Of a DNA stretch of 64,000 nt, positions 28,681 to 40,100 are shown one piece after another. The first letter of the stretch is position 1, and every line of letters begins with the position of its first letter. The DNA comes from Siphonodentalium dalli (lineage: Eukaryota > Mollusca > Scaphopoda > Gadilida > Siphonodentaliidae): contig CP136061.1 of assembly GCA_032622095.1 (NCBI GenBank), positions 19,534,991 through 19,598,990 of the forward strand, read 5' to 3'. Below the pieces are notes generated by a model, which was not told the DNA's origin, did no database searches, and saw only the letters and a list, made by a program, of their open reading frames with translations. The position numbers were made by a program, and so were the translations under genes.

Positions 28681-29365
28681 ATAGGAATTCCAGGTTGGTG
28701 AAACTCCTGGAAAAATTTAAAAATACTTGAAAATACTGGAAAATACTTGAAAATACTGTTCATAGAACTGGCTTTATAATACTCCAAATTCAAATTATTA
28801 GAGTGATTTCCCCTGGCACAGCAGGCTAGGAACAGCATAACAAAAATCCTGGCAGCTGAATGGTCAATGATACATGGATGAAAAGTGCACGAAAAAATAC
28901 ACAAACGTGTTTCCCGACGAAAAACATCAAATATAGCCACACGGTGAATGGTTATGGCTTCAAATTGACGATTAATTTATGGGAGGGGTTGGTCTTTTTT
29001 CCGATGTCATTTTTTTCTCTATTTTGAGGGTAGTGTGATGTTTGTCAAAACTGCAGTGTGACGCAATATGTTGACAAGTACTTTTGGGCACATTTATACT
29101 CGTGCAGGGTCAACCCTTTCCTGCGAATACAGGTCAACGGGATTGTTAACACTGAGGCCTATGCAAATCATTTGGTGTAAAAGTAACCTCTATCTGATTC
29201 AATTTCCCTTTAATTTCAATTTCACGCCTGTCAAACTGCTTACAAATTGCATACTGTTGACATGAACTGTTCCAATTTCACATTCCTATTCTCATTGATG
29301 ATTGCTGTTAACATAAAGTTTATTCTTGTTATTATTGGCAATCTGTTCCTAAAGCCTATTTGTAA
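28681..29365. other. Intergenic sequence
   Basis: No feature recognised. Confidence 0.5.
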
Positions 29366-29883
29366 GGGAAGCAAATTGACATTTAATAAATAATTGAGCT
29401 TAAGCGCAATAAGGACTCTCTAATTGTGCTTAAGCGCAATAAGGAAATATCTAATTGCGCTTAAGCACAATAAGAAATATCTTATTGCGCTTAAATTGTG
29501 CTTAAGCGCAATAAGGAATATTCTTATTGCGCTTAAGCGCAATAAGCCACATTACATAAACTCCATGTTATTCAAATAGTATTGTCCATAGTGCGATGGG
29601 TGGAGTTTATTGGTGAGGTGACCTGGTAACTGTCCACATGTAGGCCTATTTGGATTCTACTATTTTCAGAGGGGTGATCTCATGAGGAAGATATTAATTA
29701 AGCCTAAGCGCAATTAGGATGTAATTGCAGTTAAGCGCAATAAGGAATATCTTATTGCGCTAAAGCACAATAAAAAATCCCTAATTGCGCTTCAGAGCAA
29801 TAATTGCGCAATTAGAGATTCCTTTTAGAGATTCCTTATTTCGCTTAAGTGCAATTATTTATTAAATGTCAATTTGGCTTCCC
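29366..29883. mobile_element. Foldback element packed with TTATTGCGCTTAAGCGCAAT units
   Basis: Terminal inverted repeats start GGGAAGCAAATTGACATTTA and end in its near-complement. Inside, 'cttattgcgcttaagcgcaa' palindromes are repeated on both sides of a 170-base unrelated centre. Confidence 0.8.
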
Positions 29884-30014
29884 ATATATTTTAGTGATTT
29901 CCTATTTAATTTCTTTTTGGTAATTGACATATAGATATAAAAGCTTAGTAGATATGTATATTATAACATATTAATATGACTGAAAATATATATATTTATA
30001 TAGATATTTGGTCC

Positions 30015-30307
30015 TTAACCCTTTCATGGCGGGGGGCCACGCTGGTGCAGCATTAAAGATCCTGTGCCAGTGTATTCTCCCATAGGGAGCCTTGCATATA
30101 TTAGAGAATGCACTCGCTTACAAAGTCAAGCCAAATATTGTTAGGCCATTGTATTCTCTTATATATGCGAGGCTCCCTATGGGAGTCTTGCATATATAAG
30201 ATAATACACTGGCTTACAAGGTCAAGGGGCGACTCGCATATATAAGAGAATGCATTGGCACAGGGTTTTCGCAAAATTTCATGAAGCTTCAGTCATGGAA
30301 TGGTTAA
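30015..30307. mobile_element. TTAA-type palindromic MITE, three partial hairpins
   Basis: It runs from TTAACCCTTTCATGGCGGGG to GTCATGGAATGGTTAA, with hairpin modules near 30056-30118, 30143-30210 and 30231-30260. Confidence 0.75.
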
Positions 30308-30635
30308 GATTTAAAAAGTACTGGGATTTCACTTTGAGAATTATGTACGAAGCCTGTATTATACAATGATGTGTATTGCCTCCCTATTACACAAGGTTGA
30401 TAGTCTTCAAGTCTTGCCCATTATTATAAGTTATTCCAGTTTTGTATCAAGCCGTTTGTATCAAGCCGTTTGAATACCTGTTTTGAGTTGTAACATTTTT
30501 AAATGCAATATTTTTGTACTTTTAGTATAAGTAAAGTTGTGTAGAACTATAAATTATGTACTTATCAGAGCAGTATAAATGTATGTTATAACTTATAACT
30601 TGTGTTATTTGCCTTTCATTCTGAAATGATGATGC

Positions 30636-30839
30636 TCAAGAAAAGAATATCAAATGTTCACCCATGAAGAAACAGATTATTGCTGAATAGTTATCATGAA
30701 CCTGCCATTTCGGACGCCATGTTGAATTGAGCATTTTACCCAAAGCGGATTTTGTATATGTTGTTCCGCAAACCAGTCCGCATATTTTGAGAACGGCTTC
30801 CTTACCAATTTCTTCCAGGTCTAACTGCCTAACGACCAT
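30636..30839 (-). other. Unrecognised 67-codon open frame
   Basis: It begins MVVRQLDLEEIGKEAVLKIC and has ordinary amino-acid composition, but there are no visible motifs or splice partners. Coding status is doubtful. Confidence 0.15.
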
Positions 30840-30954
30840 ACTACAGACGGAGTGACCAAACTACTCCAATATGTCAACAAAGGCAATTTGGCAAAGCAGC
30901 GGAATATATAGTCCTGAAGACCTGTGATGTCGCTATATATCCCATCGTCTTGCA

Positions 30955-32396
30955 GCAATATTGGGGGCCTTGTGCCCCAGACCGACTCGCTCTCCAGCGC
31001 TGGCGATATGGATTCAATTCCCAGTGGAGCCATCGCTGACTTTGTATCCCATATCGATATCTGGTGGAGATGCCAGTTACTCGCAGGGACGTGGCTAGAG
31101 GGTCTCCGTTGGGGGGGGGGTGTCCACCTTGAAAAATCCAAACTGCACCACGTCCCCCTTGAATCAGATTCGGACCAAACACAAGTTTTGCATAATTCCA
31201 TTTGCACCCCCCCCCCCTTGCACCTCAGTGTTCTCAGGCCTAATATCCTATATATTCATAAACCATGGGTCTAAATTCCCAGTATGAGAACATTCAGATA
31301 TTTTAACCTGAAAAATTGCATAAATCCTAACATCTAGTGGTCTAACTCCAGACAAATACACACAGCTACGGGCAAGAGACCAGGACACACCGGGCTGACC
31401 ATGGTTGTTCCACCCGGTGTGTGAGAAAATTTTGAAAACTATACAAGAAAATCGCAAATCCTATAGCGTCTAGACTGGCCTCAACTGAAGTTTTCCTATA
31501 GTGGTGGAAATTTCAAACCTAATACTCCCCCTCAGGTTGGAAAATTCTCCAACTGTTGACCATTTAAGTCCACAAGTTTGACCAAATGTAGTAAAATATT
31601 GTTTTGTTAAACTAATTAGCATTTTTTTATTGGCCACAGGGACAATGACACACCGGGCCGACCATGGTTCGGCCCGGTGTGCGAAAATTTTGAAATCTGA
31701 ACAAGAAAATCGCAAAATCCTACCATCTAGACTAGCATCAAGCCTTCCTAGCGGAAATTTCAAACCTGACATCCCCACTTAGGTTGGAAAATGTCCAACT
31801 GATGACAATTCCAATGACAATGCTGACCAAATGTATGACAATATTGTTTTCTTAAATTAACTAGCAGCTGTTGACTGGCCATGGGGGAGGGACCAGGACA
31901 CAAGCTTTCCAAGTGTTGGAAATTTCCAACCTGTCACCCCCCCCCCCCCCCCCCCCCCTAAGGTTGGAAAATTTCCAACTGATGACAATTTCATTCCAAA
32001 ATTTTGACAAAAAATAAGAAAATATACAAATATTGGTCCAAAAACAATTAATTCCCCCCAATAAATTGTTTGAAAATCAAACTACAAGAACATTTTCAAC
32101 CTATTGTTGGTGTGAAATTTCCAACTAATGTTTTGGCAGGTATGAAATTTCCAACTGTTGAAAATTTTGACCAAAGTTGGGGGTGAGACACCCCCCCCCC
32201 CCCAACCCGTCTCTGGTTACTCGCCAATGGTCGGTGGGAACAATGGGTCGTTCTTCCCGCCAATGAAATTACTGCTAGATATACCTTACTGCTAGATATA
32301 CCTTACTGCAGGATTTCCTTCCACCAATAAAACTGTCAACGTCATGATATAGCCATAGCTGCTGAAAGCGACGTTAAACCCCAATAAATTATGAAA
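30955..32396 (+). mobile_element. tRNA-derived SINE split by a hAT element
   Basis: The SINE parts are 30955-31083 and 32224-32396. The left part has a B-box-like GGATTCAATTCCCAG, and the right part ends 'gcgacgttaaaccccaataa'. The parts rejoin once the insertion 31084-32215 and one 8-bp duplication are removed. Confidence 0.65.
31084..32215. mobile_element. Non-autonomous hAT-like element with 8-bp target duplication
   Basis: It starts CAGGGACGTGGC and ends CCCGTCTCTG. GTTACTCG flanks it on both sides (31076-31083 and 32216-32223). The interior holds about 300-bp repeated blocks with 'ccgggccgaccatgg' and 'ggttggaaaatttccaac', plus long C-runs. No transposase is seen. Related sequence is at 44250-44700, 52683-53104 and, inverted, 54360-54880. 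Confidence 0.88.
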
Positions 32397-32499
32397 GTGT
32401 CAATGACACTGCAGCTCAACTTAGGTAGGGGAATACTTTAATGGTTGACAGTAAATGGAGGATTATGAAAGGTGAAATGTTTAAGTAAGACAAGATGTA

Positions 32500-34470
32500 C
32501 ATGTCAATATCAACATTCATGACAAGTTTCATAATGATCGGATCAGGGATGTGGTGAGTATGGTGTGCCAAAGGATTTAGTGATGCAAAGAATAAATTCT
32601 AAAATGGCCGGCGGCTCGTTCCCATCTAAATGTCATTGTTAACATCCATGACAAATTTCATGAAGATCCGACCAAAGCTACGACCTGTAGCCTGCACCAA
32701 AGGATTTAGTCATGCAAAGAGTAAAATCCAAGATGGCTGCTGGTGGCCATGTTGTTTGGCTCAATGACCCTTACGACCTGTAGCCCGCGCCAAAGGATTT
32801 AGTCATGCAAAGTGTAAGATCCAAGATGGCTGCTAGCGGCCATATTTCAAGTTTTGGCCGAATAACCCCAAAATGACTCGTTCCCATCTACATGTCATTG
32901 TTAACATCCATGACAAATTTCATGATGATCAGACGAATAGTACGACCTGTAGCCCGCGCCAATGGATTTAATTTTGAAATACAAGATGGCCCCCAGCGGC
33001 CATGTTTTTGGCCAAATGACCCCAAAACGACTCGTTCCCATTTACATGTCAATGTCAACATTCATGACAAATTTCATAAAGATCAGAACTAAGGTACGAT
33101 CTGTAGCCCGCGCCAAAGGATTTAGTCATGCAAAGAGTAAAATACAAGATGGCTGCTGGCGGCCATGTTTTTTGGCCGAACGACCCCAAAATGACTCGTT
33201 CCCATCTACATGTCAATATTAACATCCATGACAAATTTCATGATGATCAGACGAATAGTACAACCTGTAGCCCGCGCCAATGGATTTAATTTTGAAATCC
33301 AAGATGGTCGCTAGCGGCCATGTTTTTTTGGCCGAATGACCCCAAAATGACTCGTTCCCATCTGCATGTCATTGTTAACATCCATGACAAATTTCATGAA
33401 GATCCGACCAAAGCTACGACCTGTAGCCCGCGTCAAAGGATTTAGTCATGCAAAGAGTAAAATCCAAGATGGCTGCTGGCAGCCATGTTTTTTGGCCGAA
33501 CGACCCCAAAATCACTCGTTCCCATCTACATGTCAATATTAACATCCAAGACAAATTTCATGATCAGACGAATAGTACGACCTGTAGCCAGCGCCAATGG
33601 ATTTAATTTTGAAATACAAGATGGCCGCCAGCGGCCATGTTTTTTGGCCAAATGACCCCAAAACGACTCGTTCCCATTTACATGTCAATGTCAACATTCA
33701 TGACAAATTTCATAAACATCAGAACTAAGGTACGATCTGTAGCCCGCGCCAAAGGATTTAGTCATGCAAAGAGTAAAATACAAGATGGCTGCTGGCGGCC
33801 ATGTTTTTTGGCCGAACGACCCCAAAATGACTCGTTCCCATCTACATGTCAATATTAACATCCATGACAAATTTCATGATGATCAGACGAATAGTACAAC
33901 CTATAGCCCGCGCCAATGGATTTAATTTTGAAATCCAAGATGGTCGCTAGCGGCCATGTTTTTTTGGCCGAACGACCCCAAAATGACTCGTTCCCATCTA
34001 CATGTCATTGTTAACATCCATGACAAATTTCATGAAGATCCGACCGAAGCTACGACATGTGGCCCGCGCCAAAGGATTTAGTCATGCAAAGAGTAAAATC
34101 CAAGATGGCTGCTGGTGGCCATGTGTTTTGTCAGAACGACCCCAAAATCACTCGTTCCCATCTACATGTCAATATTAACATCCATGACAAATTTCATGAT
34201 GATCAGACGAACAGTACGACCTGTAGCCCGCGCCAATGGATTTAATTTTGAAATCCAAGATGGCCACCAGAGGCCATGTTTTTTGGCCGAATGACCCCAA
34301 AATGACTCGTTCCCATCTACATGTCAATATCAACATTCATGACAAATTTCATAAAGATCAGAACTAAGGTACGATCTGTGGCCCGCGCCAAAGGAAATTG
34401 TTGACGGACACACGGACGACGGACGCCAACCCATGGTAATAGCTCAAACTTACGTAAGTTGGGCTAATAA
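32500..34470 (+). repeat. ~159-bp tandem family with 4-unit higher-order repeat
   Basis: About 11 units each contain 'gactcgttcccatctacatg', 'gacaaatttcatgatgatca', 'cctgtagcccgcgcc' and 'aagatggc'. 'aaggtacgat' recurs at 33091, 33727 and 34366, giving a 636-639-bp period. The array ends in 'gacggacacacggacgacgg' and the hairpin AACTTACGTAAGTT followed by GGGCTAA. Tandem units of this size inside mobile repeats are known from bivalves, but identity with any named family is not testable here. Confidence 0.85.
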
Positions 34471-34689
34471 TACAGCAATATTCGACAAATCACTTTCAAC
34501 TGGGGATTTACCCGACGATTGGCTATGTGCAACCAGAATATAAGAATGGACATTCACAAGTGCGCCTGTTTGCAGATCACTGCTTGCTATATAGGGAACT
34601 AACTATCATCAATGACCAGGTCATTATTAAACTACTCGCAGAAAGGTAGTTCAAGTGTTTATCGACATATTTATATATCGGAAAAACTT

Positions 34690-36010
34690 AATAATAAAAG
34701 TGTCAATGACATTGTAGCTCAACTTGGGAAGGAGTTTATTTTTTGCTGAGCAATGAATAGAATGATAAAGAAGAGAGAAAGCCAAAAAGTTACAGTAAAG
34801 GCCTTGTGTTGTGTAGATGAAATTATTTCACCAATAGATGTGGGTGAGATGCAGGGTGTGTGGATTCAAATTTGAAATCCAAGATGGGTGCTGGCAGCCA
34901 TGTTTTATAACCAAATTCGGAAGTAATCGATGGCTCCAATATAAAGGACACCCTGAAGATCCATATGGAGATTGGATGAGTGATGTGGCCTCTAGGGTGT
35001 GCCGAAGCATTTAGTCAGGCAAAGATTAAAATCCAAAATGGCCGCTGACTGCCATGTTTTTCTACGAATTTCGAAAAACAAATCGATGGCTACCATCTGG
35101 AAGTCTCAATGAATATCCACATACAGCTTTGGGATGATCTGATGAGGGAAGTGGTTTGTAAAGTGTTCCAAAGAATTTAGTCATGCAAAGAGTAAAATCC
35201 AAGATTGCTGCCGGTGGCCATGTTTTTCATCGACAATCGAGCAATGTTCAAATTCGATGGCTCCCATCTAGAGGTGATCCTAAACATGCTTGCAAATTAT
35301 CAAAAATAATTCTCCAATAAATGCGGGCTGAGCAGATGGATTCAAATTTGAAATCCAAGATGGCTGCTGGCGGCCATGTTTTCTAACGAATTTCGGATGG
35401 CTCCAATATAGAGGTCACCCCGAAGCTTGGTGATGATCGGATGTGGACTGTAGGGTGTGCCGAAGGATTTTGTCATGCAAAGTAAAATCCAAGATGGCTG
35501 CTGGCTAGCGTGTTTTTTAACACATTTCGGAAAAAATCGATGGCTACCATCTGGAGATCATCCCAAATATACATATGAAGTTTGGTGACGATTGGATGAG
35601 GAATGTGGCCTGTAGGGTGAGCCAAAGGATTTAGTCATACAAACAGTAAAATCCAAGATGGCTGCCGATGGCCATGTTTTTCATTGAAAATCACTAAAAT
35701 TTGATAGCTCCCAATATGCCTGTATATTTTCAAAACATTTCTCCAATAAATGCGGACTGCAGGGTGTGCCGACGGATTCAAATTTGAAATTCAAAATGGC
35801 TTCCGGTGGCCATGTTTTTAACAAATTCAGAAAAACTATCGATGGCTCCCATCTAGTGGTGACCCCGAAGATCCATATGAAGTTTAGTGATGATCGGAGG
35901 AGGGATGCGGCCTGTAGGGTGAGCCAAAGGAATTTGTCGATGGATGCATGTGGGACGGATGACGGAAATAGCTCAAACTTTACTGAGTAAAGTCAAGCTA
36001 AAATGCGAAC
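34690..36010 (+). repeat. Diverged relative of the ~159-bp family with its own hairpin end
   Basis: Units with 'catgcaaagagtaaaatcc' and 'aagatggctgctggc' continue in degraded form to a terminal 'gctcaaactttactgagtaa' hairpin ending AAGCTAA near 36001. Confidence 0.7.
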
Positions 36011-37116
36011 ATTTTACGCGTATTTTGGAGAGCAAACCGCCAAGTGACTTTAATCATGCAGGTCCACGGTTAAAAGTTCCCTGCGGCATATTTGTTCGAT
36101 GCTATAATATAGCGCCATCCAAAATATCAACGAGCGAAATGTGTTGTTTGTTGAATGAGTAGAACATGACTATGGGCGGCCATTTCGGATCGGTTTGTGA
36201 ATATTTAGAGTGTCTTGGGGGAGGGGGACTTACAGCACTCTTTGTTTGGTTTGACCTAAATATACAAAGGAACCGAGAAATGGCATGGGTCACCTATTTG
36301 AACCCCTCTGTGTGGCGGCCATTTTCGAATATATATATATAAGGTATGGAAGTCACGTTCGTCGTATACTAGTAGTACGTTGAGTACAAGCTGAAAACGC
36401 CGGCTTTTTAATGGCGGCCATTTTGAATCAGTTGACCATTAAGATTGGATTGTTGAAAATAACCATCAGTCCTCACAGTTCAAATTGACAATTCAAGCAT
36501 GGACCTGCATGGACCCAACTATTCAAACAGAGCTAAACGCTCTCGAATATGGAGCTTAATTTGCTCTGATTATAAACGTCGGGTTTACGGACTACCAAAT
36601 TGCACGCTTTCCGTCACAATACAGCGAACGATTCTTTATACTGTTGACACATATTAATTTATAGATATGAAGGCAGAGTAGCAGTTATATCAACTTTGAG
36701 ACGAAAATCATTCATTAAAATGTAATTTTTACGTCTATTTTACTGGTCTTTTTTCACGGACAAGTCGAAGACGTAGTAACCTGGCCTTATCTGCAATAAT
36801 GAAGCCATTGATAATTGGATGGTGTATCACAATTCCACAAGGATTTCTTGTATTTTGCATTTTGAAGAAGCCGAATGTGTCCCAGTATTTAAGAGATAAG
36901 GTTTGAGCGGGGACAACTAAAACGGAAAAGAAATGACAAAACGACTTCGATTCCGAAAATTCCCAGTACACAGACTAAATTTAAGTTAACTATAAGTTGT
37001 AGCCCTATAAATTAATGGGTCCCCCAAACAGGCTGGGATGGGTTCTTAATTTGTTTTTTTCTTTCTTTCAGGTCATTCGAGATTTATATAAAGGCGAACA
37101 CCGTGTAATTTACTAG
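36011..37116. other. Intergenic flank of the minisatellite
   Basis: 36690-36790 resembles 43465-43615 on the other side of the array ('attcattaaaatgta', 'acgtagtaacctggcc' / 'acgtaggaacctgacc'). Otherwise nothing is recognised. Confidence 0.5.
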
Positions 37117-40100
37117 ATTACTAGATTACTAAGGCTGGATGGGTCAGATTACTAAGGCTGGATGGGTCAGATTACTAAGGCTGGATGGGTCAGGTTACTA
37201 AGGCTGGAGGGTCAGGTTACTAAGGCTGGAGGGGTCAGGTTACTAAGGCTGGATGGGTCGGTTTACTAAGACTGGAGGGCCAGGTTACTAATGCTGGAGG
37301 GCCAGGTTACTAATTCTGGAGGGGTCGGGTTACTAATGCTGGATGGGTCAGGTTAATAAGGCTGAATGTGTGAGGTTACTAAGGCTGGAGGGGTCAGGTT
37401 ACTAAGGCTGAATGTGTGAGGTTACTAATGCTGGAGGGGTCAGGTTACTAAGGCTGAATGTGTGAGGTTACTAAGGCTGGAGGGGCCAGGTTACTAAGGC
37501 TGGAGGGGTCAGGTTACTAAGGCTGGAGGTGTCAGGTTACTAAGGCTGGAGGTCAGCTTACTAAGGCTGGATGGGTCAGGTTACTAAGGCTGGAGGTGTG
37601 AGGTTACTAAGGCTGGATGGGTCAGGTTACTAAGGCTGGAGGTGTGAGCTTACTAAGGCTGGAGGGTCAGGTTACTAAGGCTGGAAGTGCCAGGTTACTA
37701 AGGCTGGATGGATCAGGTTACTAAGGCTGGAGGGGTCATGTTACTAAGGCTGGAGGGGTCTGGTTACTAAGGCTGGAGGGGCCAGGTTACTAAGGCTGGA
37801 GGGGTCATGTTACTAAGGCTGGAGGGGTCTGGTTACTAAGGCTGGATGGGTCAGGTTACTAAGGCTGGATGGATCAGGTTACTAAGGCTGGAGGGGTCTG
37901 GTTACTAAGGCTGGAGGGGCCAGGTTACTAAGGCTGGAGGGGTCATGTTACTAAGGCTGGAGGGGTCTGGTTACTAAGGCTGGATGGGTCAGGTTACTAA
38001 GGCTGGATGGATCAGGTTACTAAGGCTGGATGGATCAGGTTACTAAGGCTGGATGGATCAGGTTACTAAGGCTGGATGGATCAGGTTACTAAGGCTGGAG
38101 GGGTCAGGTTACTAAGGCTGGAGCGGTCGGTTTACTAAGGCTGGATGGATCAGCTTACTAAGGCTGGAGGGGTCAGGTTACTAAGGCTGGATGGATCAGG
38201 TTACTAAGGCTGGATGGATCAGGTTACTAAGGCTGGATGGGTCAGGTTACTAAGGCTGGATGGGTCAGGTTACTAAGGCTGGATGGGTCATGTTACTAAG
38301 GCTGGATGGATCAGGTTACTAAGGCTGGAGGGGTCGGTTTACTAAGGCTGGATGGATCAGGTTACTAAGGCTGGAGGGGTCAGGTTACTAAGGCTGGATG
38401 GGTCAGGTTACTAAGGCTGGAGGGGTCGGTTTACTAAGGCTGGATGGATCAGGTTACTAAGGCTGGAGGGGTCAGGTTACTAAGGCTGGACGGGTCGGGT
38501 TACTAAGGCTGGATGGATCAGGTTACTAAGGCTGGAGAGGTCAGGTTACTAAGGCTGGATGGATCAGGTTACTAAGGCTGGAGGGGTCAGGCTACTAAGG
38601 CTGGATGTGTCAGGTTACTAAGGCTGGAGGGGTCGGTTTACTAAGGCTGGCTGGATCAGGTTACTAAGGCTGGAGGGGTCAGGTTACTAAGGCTGGATGG
38701 ATCAGGTTACTAAGGCTGGAGGGGTCGGTTTACTAAGGCTGGATGGATCAGGTTACTAAGGCTGGAGGGGTCAGGTTACTAAGGCTGGACGGGTCGGGTT
38801 ACTAAGGCTGGAGGGGTCAGGTTACTAAGGCTGGATGGATCAGGTTACTAAGGCTGGAGGGGTCAGGTTACTAAGGCTGGAGCGGTCGGTTTACTAAGGC
38901 TGGATGGATCAGCTTACTAAGGCTGGAGGGGTCAGGTTACTAAGGCTGGATGGATCAGGTTACTAAGGCTGGATGGATCAGGTTACTAAGGCTGGATGGG
39001 TCAGGTTACTAAGGCTGGATGGGTCAGGTTACTAAGGCTGGATGGGTCATGTTACTAAGGCTGGATGGATCAGGTTACTAAGGCTGGAGGGGTCGGTTTA
39101 CTAAGGCTGGGTGGATCAGGTTACTAAGGCTGGAGGGGTCAGGATACTAAGGCTGGATGGGTCAGGTTACTAAGGCTGGAGGGGTCGGTTTACTAAGGCT
39201 GGATGGATCAGGTTACTAAGGCTGGAGGGGTCAGGTTACTAAGGCTGGACGGGTCGGGTTACTAAGGCTGGATGGATCAGGTTACTAAGGCTGGAGGGGT
39301 CAGGTTACTAAGGCTGGATGGATCAGGTTACTAAGGCTGGAGGGGTCAGGTTACTAAGGCTGGATGTGTCAGGTTACTAAGGCTGGAGGGGTCGGTTTAC
39401 TAAGGCTGGCTGGATCAGGTTACTAAGGCTGGAGGGGTCAGGTTACTAAGGCTGGATGGATCAGGTTACTAAGGCTGGAGGGGTCGGTTTACTAAGGCTG
39501 GATGGATCAGGTTACTAAGGCTGGAGGGGTCAGGTTACTAAGGCTGGACGGGTCGGGTTACTAAGGCTGGATGGATCAGGTTACTAAGGCTGGATGGGTC
39601 AGGTTACTAAGGCTGGAGGGGTCGGTTTACTAAGGCTGGATGGATCAGGTTACTAAGGCTGGAGGGGTCAGGTTACTAAGGCTGGATGGGTCAGGTTACT
39701 AAGGCTGGAGGGGTCGGTTTACTAAGGCTGGATGGATCAGGTTACTAAGGCTGGAGGGGTCAGGTTAATAAGGCTGGAGGTGGCAGGTTACTAAGGCTGG
39801 AGGGGTCGGGTTACTAAGGCTGGAGGGGTCAGTTTACTAAGGCTGGAGGGGTCAGGTTACTAAGGCTGGAGGGGTCGGGTTACTAAGGCAGGATGGGTCA
39901 GGTTAATAAGGCTGGAGGGGTCAGTTTATTAAGACTGGATGGTCAGGTTACTAAGGCTGGAGGGGTCGGGTTACTAATGCTAGAGGGTCGGGATACTAAG
40001 GCTGGAGGGGTCGGGTTACTAAGGATGAAAGGTTCAGTTTACTAAGGCTGGAGGGGTCGGGTTACTAAGGCTGGAGGGGTCGGGTTACTAGGCTGGAGGG

